Shown one piece after another: positions 43,501-50,873 of a stretch of DNA of 64,000 bases (the stretch's first letter is position 1; each line of letters starts with the position of its first letter). Made by a program: the position numbers and the translations under genes. The notes beneath the pieces were generated by a model, which did no database searches, was not told where the DNA came from, and was given only the letters and a program-made list of their open reading frames with translations. Source of the DNA: Catellatospora bangladeshensis (lineage in GTDB: Bacteria; Actinomycetota; Actinomycetes; Mycobacteriales; Micromonosporaceae); NCBI RefSeq assembly GCF_016862575.1, contig NZ_BONF01000008.1, positions 124,001 to 188,000 on the forward strand, given 5' to 3'.

Positions 43501-43774
43501 CATCTTCGCGCTGCTGCCGATGTCGCTGGGCCTGACCGAGTCGAGCGCGTTCATCTCCCAGCCGCTCGCCGTGGTCGTGATCGGCGGCCTGGTCAGCTCG
43601 ACGCTGCTCACCCTGGTCCTGGTGCCGGTCCTCTACTCCCTGGTCGAGGGCTTCAAGCAGCGGGTCAAGCGCCGCCGCGGCGGCAGCGCCAAGCACGCGG
43701 CCCCGCGCCACGAGCAGCGCACCGAGGAGCCGACCACCGGCCTCGGTGAGGAACTGGCCGAAGCCCTGCGCTGA
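40595..43774 (+). CDS. RND-family (HAE1-type) efflux permease
   Basis: A 1059-residue proton-driven multidrug transporter of the AcrB superfamily with 12 predicted helices and two large external loops. The start is ATG 40595 with GGAG upstream; the frame open from 39539 is antisense read-through. TM1 begins GLVALITVAILGAGAFVLPQL, with FPSVSVIAAYPGATPEIVEQQV after it. TM4 contains the proton-relay pair in IGRVVDDSIVVLENIKRH; the C-terminal half has QPLGLAAMIGLLMLVGIVVTNAIVLLD. A Gly-rich loop (GGGGGLFGGGGGAN) lies in the second periplasmic-type loop. No membrane-fusion or outer-membrane partner is nearby, as usual for Gram-positive members. Confidence 0.9.
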   Translation: MSFLARLSLANRGLVALITVAILGAGAFVLPQLRQQMFPDLQFPSVSVIAAYPGATPEIVEQQVAVPIEQAVAGVDGVTMVTSASRNGSATVWVNFDYGVDVEQVEADIQQALARIDSRLPQNVDPTVFAGTTDDIPVIQLAVSGAGGDDQELARRVRASVLPALNNIEGVREATLSGDRTPQVTIDLNPAKLAAAGLTAQAVTGALTANGISMPGGVIADGGMTYSVAVGSRFTTVEQIGDLYLKPAGKPAAGAKPAALPQLKDVATVTSAPAEATTLTRTNGKPSLGVGVTALPGANAVEISHAVNDKLPELKEQLGSGGDLQVIFDQAPEVERSVDSLTTEGALGLAFAVLVILVFLLSVRSTLVTAVSIPVSVVIALIALWAGDYSLNLLTLGGLTIAIGRVVDDSIVVLENIKRHLEYGEPKKQAILTAVKEVSGAVTASTLTTVAVFLPVALVGGMVGQLFGPFGLTVTAALLASLLVSLTIVPVLAYWFLKAPQGTAEELESIRVQAEAKELRNPLQRVYVPVLRWSLGHRAITLLLAFGVIAGTGYLATRIETSFIESSGNSFAITQTMPTGTSLAATDEAAKRVEKILDETDGVKSYQVTVGGGGGLFGGGGGANTTQARFQVTSESETDQQALTDSLRDKIDALDDSQVGEVVVGAVQGGFGGSGLEVAVEAGDEDTLRAAAEQIRAAVSELEGVTEVDSDLAASTPQVQVALDRPAAARAGLSDAALGQLVGNAFRGTTLTRVVINGIEQPVVLRTGAAPADLAALRALPIGPGVTLDDVADVTTVAGPAQINRVDQVRTAKVTGTPSQEALGTINAKLDAKLKSLDLPEGASYSIGGVTEAQQDAFGDLGLAMLVAIALVFIIMIATFRGLVQPLILLISVPFAATGALGLLAITGQPLGLAAMIGLLMLVGIVVTNAIVLLDLINQYREDGYGVREAIIEGGRRRLRPILMTAVATIFALLPMSLGLTESSAFISQPLAVVVIGGLVSSTLLTLVLVPVLYSLVEGFKQRVKRRRGGSAKHAAPRHEQRTEEPTTGLGEELAEALR

Positions 43775-43831
43775 CGCCGTGAACCCTGCCCGTCCCGGGG
43801 CCGCCTCCCCGGGACGGGCAGCCAAGCAAGG

Positions 43832-43873
43832 AAGGGCACCTTCTTAACGCTATGCGTTGTAGAAGGTGCCCTT
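43832..43873. terminator. Repeat-type hairpin (AAGGGCACCTTCT family), copy 2
   Basis: AAGGGCACCTTCT (43832-43844) pairs with 43861-43873; the loop adds AACGC/GCGTT. It is located between the convergent RND permease (ends 43774) and lipoprotein gene (ends 43910). It shares its core with 25647-25688. Confidence 0.78.
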
Positions 43874-43909
43874 CTTAACGTGCAGCGGCGAGCGTGCCCG
43901 CCGGTGGCA

Positions 43910-45817
43910 TCAGGCCGCGAGCTTCGGGTTCTCCGCAGTGGTGAAGCCGAGCGGGCCGCCGGCCAGGGCGCCGTAGCTGCCGGCGGTCTCGTCGCTCACC
44001 GCGCCGGCGGTGTCCACCACCCAGACCGTCGAGATGCCGGACGCGGACGCGTCGAGCAGCGTTCGCACCGTCTCGGCCGGACCCGCCTTCGGGTCGATCA
44101 CCAGCACCGCCGTGTTCCAGCCGCCCAGCGTCGAGGCCACCACCGCGTCCGGCCCGGCGGCGTCCACCAGGACCACCTCGTGCAGCTGCGTGACGAAACG
44201 CTGCGCCACCAGCACCGCCGTCGCCGCGTCCGAGTCGCCCGCGACCGCGGCGGTGACCTTCGGCTTGCTGCCCGGCATCGCGGCCAGCGCCTTGGCGGCG
44301 TCCGCGCCGACCGTGTAGACCTCGGTGTTCAGCCCCTGCGCCCGCTGGCGGGTCAGGTACGCCGCCGTGGCCTGCGGCATGGTGGCGCCGTCGGTCAGCA
44401 GGACGGCGTCGTTGCTGTTGGCGATCGTGGACGCCGCCGTCACCGAGGCCCGGTCCGCCGCCGACACCAGCAGGATGCGGCCCGGATACTCGGACGCGGC
44501 CTTCGCCGCCAGCGCGAACCTGTCGCCGGTGACCCGCTCCACCAGGTAGTTGAGCTTCTTCAGCCGCTGCTCGATCGCGGCGGGGATCTTCGAGGTGTCA
44601 CCGACCAGCTGCACGGTCGGGTTGCCCATGCCCGTGCCCACCTTGCCGAACAGCCGGACCAGCTCCTGCTCGGTCCGCGCGTCGAGCGTCGCGCCTCCGG
44701 TGAACAGCACCGGGCTGCGGCTCGCAAGCGCCGCGGCGACCGGGGCCGCGTCGGCGTCGTCGGCGGCCACCAGCACGGCCGAGAAGGCCCACGCCGGGCA
44801 CTCGCACATCATGAACTGCTTGGGCTGCGTCGCCCAGCGGGCCTGCGAGGCCGCGATCGCCGTACCCACCGGATCGGTGCCCTTGATCCGCACCACCCGG
44901 TCGGCGGGCGCGCCCAGCAGGCTCGGCACCCCCGCGATGTCGGAGAGCTTGGTCGCCGGGTTCTCCTTCGCGCCCGCCTTGACGCTCGCGGAGACCGACT
45001 CGATGCCGCTGTCCGTGCGGTAGGCGATGCTCCGGCCGTCCGGCGTCCACACCGGATCGGTCGGCTTGGCCGCCCCGAAGGTCACCTGCACCGGCTTCGC
45101 GTCGTACTTCGCCGCGATCACGCTGAGCTGGCCGTTCTTTCCGATGAACGCCACCTGCTCGCCGTCGGGCGACGGCGCCGGGTCGGACCCGGCGACGAGT
45201 TTGAACGGGGACGGGTCGCGCTGGTTCAGGTCGGCGATCCACACCTCGGGGCCGGACGCGCCCTGGTGCTGGTACGCGACATCGGCCGTGCCGCTGTCCA
45301 CCGCGCTCACGCTCAGCGCCGAGTTGCCCGTACCCTCCGCCGCCCCGCTGTCCAGCTGCTTGCCGGGCGCCCTCGCGGGCACCTCGACCAACTTCGGCTT
45401 GCCCGATCCGGCCCGCTCGGTGAACGTGATCGTGGTGCCGTGGTCGGTCCACGCCGGACCGCTCGCCTTCGCCCCGGCCTTGCCCTCGGTGAGCCGCACC
45501 ACGTCCGAGCCGTCGGGGCGGGCGGTCGCGACCACGCCGTCACCGAGCACGAAGGCGATCCGGCTGCCGTCCGGCGACCAGACCGCGTCCCGCACCGGGC
45601 CGGGCAGCGCGACCTTCCGGCCGTCGATGGTCACACCCTCGCCGCCGTCGGACACCAGCAGCGCGCCGGCCTTGATACCCGCCGGCTGCGCCTGCCCGGA
45701 CGGCGACGCCGACGTCCCGGGCGCAGGGGCCTTGCCGTTGCAGGCCGCGACGAGCGCGAGCGAAGCGGTGAGGATCGCCGCGCCGGCGGCGCCGCTGCGG
45801 ATGGACCGTGTACGCAT
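43910..45817 (-). CDS. Lipoprotein with TolB-like propeller and CWB2 cell-wall-binding region
   Basis: A 635-residue exported lipoprotein with lipobox LVAAC (Cys26). Residues 50-340 contain PD40/TolB-like strands (VRDAVWSPDGSRIAFVL, SDPAPSPDGEQVAFIG, TDPVWTPDGRSIAYRT). Residues 345-630 contain cell-wall-binding repeat 2 (CWB2) units: DPVGTAIAASQARW, APVAAALASRSPVLFTGG, EYPGRILLVSAADRASVTAASTIANSNDAVLLTDG and TVGADAAKALAAMPG. CWB2 domains anchor surface proteins to wall polymers in Firmicutes. A wall-associated sensor or scaffold is likely. ATG follows GGAGAGAGAAG. A function beyond surface attachment cannot be assigned. Confidence 0.78.
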   Translation of the reverse strand: MRTRSIRSGAAGAAILTASLALVAACNGKAPAPGTSASPSGQAQPAGIKAGALLVSDGGEGVTIDGRKVALPGPVRDAVWSPDGSRIAFVLGDGVVATARPDGSDVVRLTEGKAGAKASGPAWTDHGTTITFTERAGSGKPKLVEVPARAPGKQLDSGAAEGTGNSALSVSAVDSGTADVAYQHQGASGPEVWIADLNQRDPSPFKLVAGSDPAPSPDGEQVAFIGKNGQLSVIAAKYDAKPVQVTFGAAKPTDPVWTPDGRSIAYRTDSGIESVSASVKAGAKENPATKLSDIAGVPSLLGAPADRVVRIKGTDPVGTAIAASQARWATQPKQFMMCECPAWAFSAVLVAADDADAAPVAAALASRSPVLFTGGATLDARTEQELVRLFGKVGTGMGNPTVQLVGDTSKIPAAIEQRLKKLNYLVERVTGDRFALAAKAASEYPGRILLVSAADRASVTAASTIANSNDAVLLTDGATMPQATAAYLTRQRAQGLNTEVYTVGADAAKALAAMPGSKPKVTAAVAGDSDAATAVLVAQRFVTQLHEVVLVDAAGPDAVVASTLGGWNTAVLVIDPKAGPAETVRTLLDASASGISTVWVVDTAGAVSDETAGSYGALAGGPLGFTTAENPKLAA

Positions 45818-45950
45818 GTTCTTCTCTCTCCAGAACCTCAGGGTCAGGACAGGATCATGCGCGTACGGTCTTCAAAAACCCTGTAGCCCGCTGTAATCGC
45901 TGCTGAGCAGCGTGTCCATAGACGACGGTGACCGAGCGGCCATGGCCTGG

Positions 45951-46601
45951 TCAGCCGAGCAGCTCACGGCACCGCCGTTCGGCCGAGTCCTCGTCCGCGC
46001 CGAGATAGTCCACTACGGACAGTGTCGTACCGTCCTCGGCGGCGAGCGCCTCCCGCAGCGCGGGCAGCTGCTCGGCGCCCTCCCGGTGCGGCAGGAACTC
46101 GTGCAGTCCGCCGAACCGGAACAGCACCACGTCGCCCTGCACCCGGAATTCGTAGCCGTCGAAGCCGACGACGGCCCCGCCCTCCTGGCGGCGCTCGCCG
46201 CGCTCGGCGGCCAGCGTCGGGGTGACCGCCGCGGCACCCCGCCGGGCGGTCGCGAAGGCGAGGTACGGGCAGGTCACGGCGGCGTACAGCATGCAGGTGC
46301 GGTGGCCGGGCGCCTCGACGGTGGCGGCCTGGTTGCGGTACGGCGTACCGGCGTCCAGCGCCGCGCTGATCGCCTCGGCCTCGGCGGCGGCGACCACTCG
46401 CCATACCGGGCCGGGCGCCATCTCGGTGCCGCATACCGAGCAGCGCCGCTCGACCGCGCAGATGTAGGTGCGGGCCGTCCCGGTGGACGCGAACCGCGGC
46501 TCCCCGCCCTCCCACGGCGTGATCGCCGGGACCGGATAACCCCGGCCGTCCCGTGGCCGGGCGGCGATCACCGCCGGCATGGGCACCTCGGAAACGCGCA
46601 T
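45951..46601 (-). CDS. Cys/His-containing protein of unknown function
   Basis: A 216-residue soluble protein that I do not recognise. The N-terminal half has CAVERRCSVCGTEM and HRTCMLYAAVTCPYLAFA, two clusters that could bind a metal. The C-terminal half (FDGYEFRVQGDVVLFRFGGLHEFLPHREGAEQL) is mixed alpha/beta. TAGAAA six bases before the ATG may be a weak leaderless -10. No coupling with neighbours: 133 bases separate it from the lipoprotein gene upstream of which it ends. Confidence 0.55.
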   Translation of the reverse strand: MRVSEVPMPAVIAARPRDGRGYPVPAITPWEGGEPRFASTGTARTYICAVERRCSVCGTEMAPGPVWRVVAAAEAEAISAALDAGTPYRNQAATVEAPGHRTCMLYAAVTCPYLAFATARRGAAAVTPTLAAERGERRQEGGAVVGFDGYEFRVQGDVVLFRFGGLHEFLPHREGAEQLPALREALAAEDGTTLSVVDYLGADEDSAERRCRELLG

Positions 46602-46647
46602 CCGCGCTTTCTACGGGCTCCGCGCGTGCCTAGTCAAGGCAGCCGCA

Positions 46648-46701
46648 GTGGATCTAGATGAGCTGTGGTTGCCGGGACGACAACAACTCATCTTGATCCG
46701 C
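46648..46701. repeat. Imperfect palindrome
   Basis: GGATCTAGATGAGCTGTGGT and ACAACAACTCATCTTGATCC pair over about 22 positions with four mismatches, loop ~10 bases. It lies upstream of the Cys-rich gene and downstream of the htrA-like gene. Confidence 0.55.
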
Positions 46702-46730
46702 GCCGCAGCGGGGTGGGCGGAGACGAAGAT

Positions 46731-46779
46731 GGCGGCGGGTGACGGTGACCAACCCCGATGGTCACCGTCACCCGCCGCC
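46731..46779 (-). terminator. 21-bp perfect hairpin after the HtrA gene
   Basis: Arms 46731-46751 and 46759-46779 are exact reverse complements with a seven-base loop, 35 bases past the protease stop (46815). Confidence 0.8.
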
Positions 46780-46814
46780 GGGTGGGGAGGAGGCACAGAT
46801 CCTGTGCGCTGCTA

Positions 46815-48377
46815 TTAGGACGCTTCGCCGAGCGTCACCGTTGCCGTCTTGGCCTCGCCGTTTCGGGTGAACTCCACCGTCACCTGCTGGCCGACGGTGC
46901 CCGATTGGACGGCAGACACCAGGTCGTCCGAGTCGTTGATGATCTTCCCGTTGAACTTGCTGATGATGTCGCCCTTCTGCAGGCCCGCCTTGTTAGCCGG
47001 GCTGCCCTCGGTGACCGCGCTGATGGAGGCGCCGCCCTCGTTCGCCGCGGTGACCGAGACGCCCAGGTACGGGTGGCTCACCGGCTTGCCGTTCATGATC
47101 TGCTCGGCGATGCCCTTGGCCTTGTTGCTCGGGATGGCGAACCCGACGCCGATGTTGCCCTCGCTGCTGCCGTTGGTCGCGATCGCGGTGTTGATGCCGA
47201 TGACCTCGCCCTTGGTGTTGACCAGCGCGCCGCCGGAGTTGCCCGGGTTGATCGGGGCGTCGGTCTGCAGCAGGCCGGACAGCGAGGTGGAGCGGCCCTC
47301 GCCCACCGAGATGGTGCGGTCGCGGGCGCTGATGATGCCCGCGGTGACCGAGCCGCGCAGGCCCAGCGGGCTGCCCACGGCGAGCACGGTGTCGCCGACG
47401 GCGACCTTGTCGCTGTCGCCGAACGCGGCCAGCTTCAGGCCGTTGGTGTTCGCCTTGACCACGGCGAGGTCGGTCCGCGGGTCGGTGCCGACCACGGTGG
47501 CCGGGACCTTCTTGCCGGTGGACAGGGTGACCGTCACGTCCTTGCCGGCGTTGGCGACCACGTGGTTGTTGGTGACGATGTAGCCGTCCTCGGTGAGCAC
47601 GATGCCGGAGCCCTCGCCGGAGCCGGTGGCGATGTTCACCACGCTGGGCTGGATCGCGGCCGCGACGCCGGACAGCGACGCGCGGTCGATCACCGGCGCG
47701 GCCGCGGTGGTGCCGGACGACACCGTGATCTTGCCGTCCTCAGCGAACCGGGTCGCGATCACCGCGCCCGCCACGCCGGAGCCCAGCGCCAGCAGCACCG
47801 CGGCGGTGGTGCCGAGCACCACCTTGGCGATGGTGCCGCCGACGCTCTTGCGGGGCGTGCCCGGCGGCGTCCAGGCGGGCTGGCCGTACGCGGGCTGCCC
47901 GGTGACCGGGTAGCCACTGGTCGGGTAGCCGCTGCCGGGGTAACCGCTCGCCGGGTAACCGCTGGTCGGGTAACCGGACACGGGCTGGCTGCTGACCGGC
48001 TGGCCGTGCGTGGGCTGGTAGCCCCCGGCCGGCTGGTAACCGCCGGCCTGCGGGTAGCCCGCCGGCTGCGCGTGACTCGCGGGTGCGGGCGGCTGCGGAC
48101 CGGCCGGCGCCGGCTGGCCGGTGGTCTGCGGCAGCTGCGCGGTGGCGGCCTCGGCCGGGGTCTGCGGCAGCTGCGCGGTGGCCGGCTCCGCCGGGGTATG
48201 CGGCTGCGGCCAGGTCGCCGCGGTCGCGTCCGGCTCCACCGGCAGGCTCGGTTCGGCCGCCGCGTGAGCAGGGGTGGCCGGTGCGGTCTCGGCCGTCGCC
48301 TCCGGCCGCGGGGGTACGGCGCCGTACCCGGGCTCGCCGGGCTGCGCTGCGGTCTGGGGCTTGTCGAACTCGCTCAT
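46815..48377 (-). CDS. HtrA/DegP-type serine protease with PDZ domain (PepD-like)
   Basis: A 520-residue membrane-anchored S1C protease. The cytoplasmic N-terminus (1-175) is Pro/Gln/Ala-rich with SGYP repeats around 133-155. One TM helix (VVLGTTAAVLLALGSGVAGAVIAT) leads to the external protease domain with H272 (TNNHVV), D303 (DPRTDLAVV) and S381 (NPGNSGGALV). A PDZ domain follows (KPVSHPYLGVSVT, GLQKGDIISKFNGKIINDSDDLVSAV). It degrades or refolds misfolded envelope proteins. Encoded after the regulator/kinase pair, the order mirrors mycobacterial mprA-mprB-pepD, where the regulator controls the protease and the protease feeds back on envelope stress. Confidence 0.9.
   Translation of the reverse strand: MSEFDKPQTAAQPGEPGYGAVPPRPEATAETAPATPAHAAAEPSLPVEPDATAATWPQPHTPAEPATAQLPQTPAEAATAQLPQTTGQPAPAGPQPPAPASHAQPAGYPQAGGYQPAGGYQPTHGQPVSSQPVSGYPTSGYPASGYPGSGYPTSGYPVTGQPAYGQPAWTPPGTPRKSVGGTIAKVVLGTTAAVLLALGSGVAGAVIATRFAEDGKITVSSGTTAAAPVIDRASLSGVAAAIQPSVVNIATGSGEGSGIVLTEDGYIVTNNHVVANAGKDVTVTLSTGKKVPATVVGTDPRTDLAVVKANTNGLKLAAFGDSDKVAVGDTVLAVGSPLGLRGSVTAGIISARDRTISVGEGRSTSLSGLLQTDAPINPGNSGGALVNTKGEVIGINTAIATNGSSEGNIGVGFAIPSNKAKGIAEQIMNGKPVSHPYLGVSVTAANEGGASISAVTEGSPANKAGLQKGDIISKFNGKIINDSDDLVSAVQSGTVGQQVTVEFTRNGEAKTATVTLGEAS
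47910..47984 (-). repeat. In-gene 15-bp tandem repeat
   Basis: Five near-identical 15-base units encode (T/A/G)SGYP pentapeptides in the cytoplasmic tail of the HtrA-like protease. Confidence 0.65.
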
Positions 48378-48469
48378 GTCCTCAGTCTTCCGTGCGACGC
48401 TGCGTCTGTTCTGGGTTGGCTCTGGAACTTGTCTGTGAGTCGGACCCGGTTACGAGTCGCGCGCGTGGA

Positions 48470-50065
48470 TCATGCGTCCACCTGCCTGGGCATACCCGCA
48501 TCGACGGGCTCGTCCACCTCGTCGGCGACCTCGGCGAGCGGCAGCCGGACGCGGAACACCGCGCCCTTGCCGGGCTCGCTGTCCACCTCGATCGAGCCGT
48601 GGTGCGCGTCCACCAGCGCCGCCACGATGGCCAGGCCGAGGCCCGTGCTGACCTGCCCGTCGGCGCGCCGGGTGCGGGCCGGGTCGGCGCGGTAGAAGCG
48701 CTCGAACACCCGCTCCTGCTGCGCCGCGTCCAGGCCGGGGCCCTCGTCGGCCACCTCCACCACAGCCTGCTCCGCCTCGCGGCGCAGCCGCAACTCCACC
48801 GGCGTGCCGGGCGGCGTATGGGCCATGGCGTTGCTCATCAGGTTGCCGATGACCTGCCGCAGCCGGGCGTCGTCCCCGGCCGCCACCAGGTGCCCGGCGT
48901 CGGGCGCGACGGTCAGCTCGATGGGGCGGGCCGGGTCGACGGCCCGCGCGCCCTGGACCGCCTCGACGGCCAGCACGCGCAGCTCCACCGGGGCCGGGCG
49001 CAGCGGGCGCTCGCGGTCCATCCGGGCCAGCAGCAGCAGGTCCTCGACGAGCAGGCCCATCCGGCGGGCCTCGTCCTCGATCCGCTTGACCAGCGACGCG
49101 GTCTGCTCGGGCTCGCGCGCCGCACCCTGCCGGTACAGCTCGGCGAAGCCCCGGATGGTGGTCAGCGGGGTGCGCAGCTCGTGCGAGGCGTCGGCGACGA
49201 AGCGCCGCATCTTCTCCTCGGAGCGCCGGGCCCGGCCCTCGGACACCCGGGCGGCCTCGGCCGCGTCGCGTGCCGCCGACTCCGCCGCACGGGCCGAGGT
49301 CTCGGAGGCCGCCCGCGCGGTGAACGCGCTCTCGATCTGGGCCAGCATCGAGTTGAACGCCCTGGCCAGCGAGCCGACCTCGGTGCGGGGCCGGGCGTGG
49401 CCCTCCTCGGGGTCGGGCACGCGCTGGGTGAGGTCGCCGCCGGCGATCGCCACCGCGGTCTTCTCGATCGCGGCGAGCGGCCGCAGGCTGCGGCGCACCA
49501 GCTCGGTGCCGATCATCGCGGCCAGGATGAGCACCGCCGCGCCGCCGTAGATGTTGATCCACAGCAGCCGGTGCAGGGCCGCGTCGATGGTGGTGGTCCG
49601 CTCGGCGACCACGGTGAGCTGGCTGACGCCGTTGACCTTCGACTCGCCGACCAGCATGCGCCAGTGCGGCGCGCCGTCGCGTGCCTTGACGGTGAAGAAC
49701 TCGCCGACGCGGGAGCGCAGGTCCTTGGGCGTGGCCGCCTCCGGCAGGTCCCGCTCCGTCACGGTGTACGGGAAGCTCCACTTCCAGGCCGAACCACCCG
49801 GCCGCGGCACCTCGCGGGCCACCACGAAGTCGCTGGGCAGGAACAGCTGGGTGTCGCCGGGGTTCGTGGCCGCGGTCTCGGTCCCGTTCTGCAGCGCGCT
49901 GGTGGCCTCGGTCAGGTCGTTGTCCAGCTTCTCGGACAGGTAGCGGCGCATCGCCATGTGGCTGGCCACGCCGATCAGCACGATGGCGAGCACCAGCAGC
50001 AGCATGGTGTACGCCACCAGCTTGATCCGCAGCGGCTGCTCCCGGGTCAGCTGCGGCAGCTTCAC
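48470..50065 (-). CDS. Sensor histidine kinase (MprB-like arrangement)
   Basis: A 531-residue kinase. TM1 (LVAYTMLLLVLAIVLIGVASHMA) and TM2 (IYGGAAVLILAAMIGTELV) flank a ~140-residue external sensor with FFTVKARDGAPHWRMLVGES. HAMP (LRPLAAIEKTAVAIAGGDLTQRV) is followed by an unusual Ala/Arg/Glu-rich helical insertion (ARAASETSARAAESAARDAAEAARVSE, about 258-285). H295 lies in ASHELRTPLTTIRG. The ATPase has NLMSNAMAHTP, DEGPGLDAAQQERVFERFYRAD and STGLGLAIVAALVDAHHG. GTG 50065 overlaps the regulator stop by GTGA. The protease gene starts 92 bases past its stop. Confidence 0.92.
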   Translation of the reverse strand: MKLPQLTREQPLRIKLVAYTMLLLVLAIVLIGVASHMAMRRYLSEKLDNDLTEATSALQNGTETAATNPGDTQLFLPSDFVVAREVPRPGGSAWKWSFPYTVTERDLPEAATPKDLRSRVGEFFTVKARDGAPHWRMLVGESKVNGVSQLTVVAERTTTIDAALHRLLWINIYGGAAVLILAAMIGTELVRRSLRPLAAIEKTAVAIAGGDLTQRVPDPEEGHARPRTEVGSLARAFNSMLAQIESAFTARAASETSARAAESAARDAAEAARVSEGRARRSEEKMRRFVADASHELRTPLTTIRGFAELYRQGAAREPEQTASLVKRIEDEARRMGLLVEDLLLLARMDRERPLRPAPVELRVLAVEAVQGARAVDPARPIELTVAPDAGHLVAAGDDARLRQVIGNLMSNAMAHTPPGTPVELRLRREAEQAVVEVADEGPGLDAAQQERVFERFYRADPARTRRADGQVSTGLGLAIVAALVDAHHGSIEVDSEPGKGAVFRVRLPLAEVADEVDEPVDAGMPRQVDA

Positions 50066-50748
50066 GACGCCGGCTTGCGCAGGACGTACCCGACGCCGCG
50101 CAGGGTCTGGATGAGCCGCGGCGACACGTTGTCCACCTTGCGCCGCAGGTAGGAGATGTACGACTCGACGATGTTGTCGTCGCCCCGGAAGTCGTAGTTC
50201 CACACGTGGTCGAGGATCTGCGCCTTGGACAGCACCCGGTTCGGGTTGAGCATCAGGTAGCGCAGCAGCTTGAACTCGGTCGGCGAGAGCTGCACCAGGT
50301 TGCCCGCCCGGCGCACCTCGTGCGTCTCCTCGTCCAGCTCCAGGTCGGCGAAGGTGAGCCGGGGCGAGCCGGAATCGCCGTTGGTGCGCCGCAGCACCGC
50401 GCGGATGCGGGCGGTCAGCTCCTCCAGGCTGAACGGCTTGGTGACGTAGTCGTCGCCGCCCAGGGTGAGCCCGCGGATCTTGTCGTCGGTGGCGTCGCGC
50501 GCGGTCAGAAAGACCACCGGCACCCGGCCGCGATCCTGGCGCAGCTGCTTGATCACCTCGAAGCCGTCCAGGTCGGGCAGCATGACGTCGAGGACGACCA
50601 GGTCCGGCCGCACCTTGGCGGCGGCGTCGAGCGCGGTCGCGCCGTCGCCCACCGCCTTGACCTCGAATCCCGCGAAGCGCAGGCTGGCAGACAGCAGTTC
50701 GAGGATGTTGGGGTCATCCTCGACCACGAGCAGGTTCGCCTCAGGCAT
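50062..50748 (-). CDS. OmpR/PhoB-type response regulator (MprA-like arrangement)
   Basis: A 228-residue regulator. D54 in VVLDVMLPD is the phospho-acceptor; FLTARDATDDK and GGDDYVTKPFSLEELTARI complete the receiver. The winged helix has LVQLSPTEFKLLRYLMLNPNRVLSKAQILDHVWNYDF and NIVESYISYLRRKVDNVSPRLIQTLRGVGYVLR. ATG 50748 is preferred (AGGATGG five bases upstream) over ATG 50757; the much longer frame up to 51018 merely runs into a tandem repeat. The protein is strikingly similar to the regulator at 39572-40285 (shared LSASLRF-GFEV and winged-helix blocks), pointing to duplication. Confidence 0.92.
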   Translation of the reverse strand: MPEANLLVVEDDPNILELLSASLRFAGFEVKAVGDGATALDAAAKVRPDLVVLDVMLPDLDGFEVIKQLRQDRGRVPVVFLTARDATDDKIRGLTLGGDDYVTKPFSLEELTARIRAVLRRTNGDSGSPRLTFADLELDEETHEVRRAGNLVQLSPTEFKLLRYLMLNPNRVLSKAQILDHVWNYDFRGDDNIVESYISYLRRKVDNVSPRLIQTLRGVGYVLRKPAS

Positions 50749-50873
50749 GTCATCCATCCTGCGCCCGGATCTTTCCCGAGCGCTGTGGATATCCTGAACG
50801 CTTCCTGTGAATCCGACGACATGTTCCGGCGAATCACCTGAATTCGGCCGACCTCCGCTTCGCAAAACCGGCC

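Noticed and set aside
39539-43774. 1411-residue open frame containing the RND permease
   Set aside because: Everything before 40595 is antisense to the regulator gene and has no transport homology; TM1 begins right after ATG 40595.
46602-46814. Small gene in the gap before the Cys-rich protein
   Set aside because: The open frame at 46579-46818 consists of two palindromes and has no ribosome site or homology.
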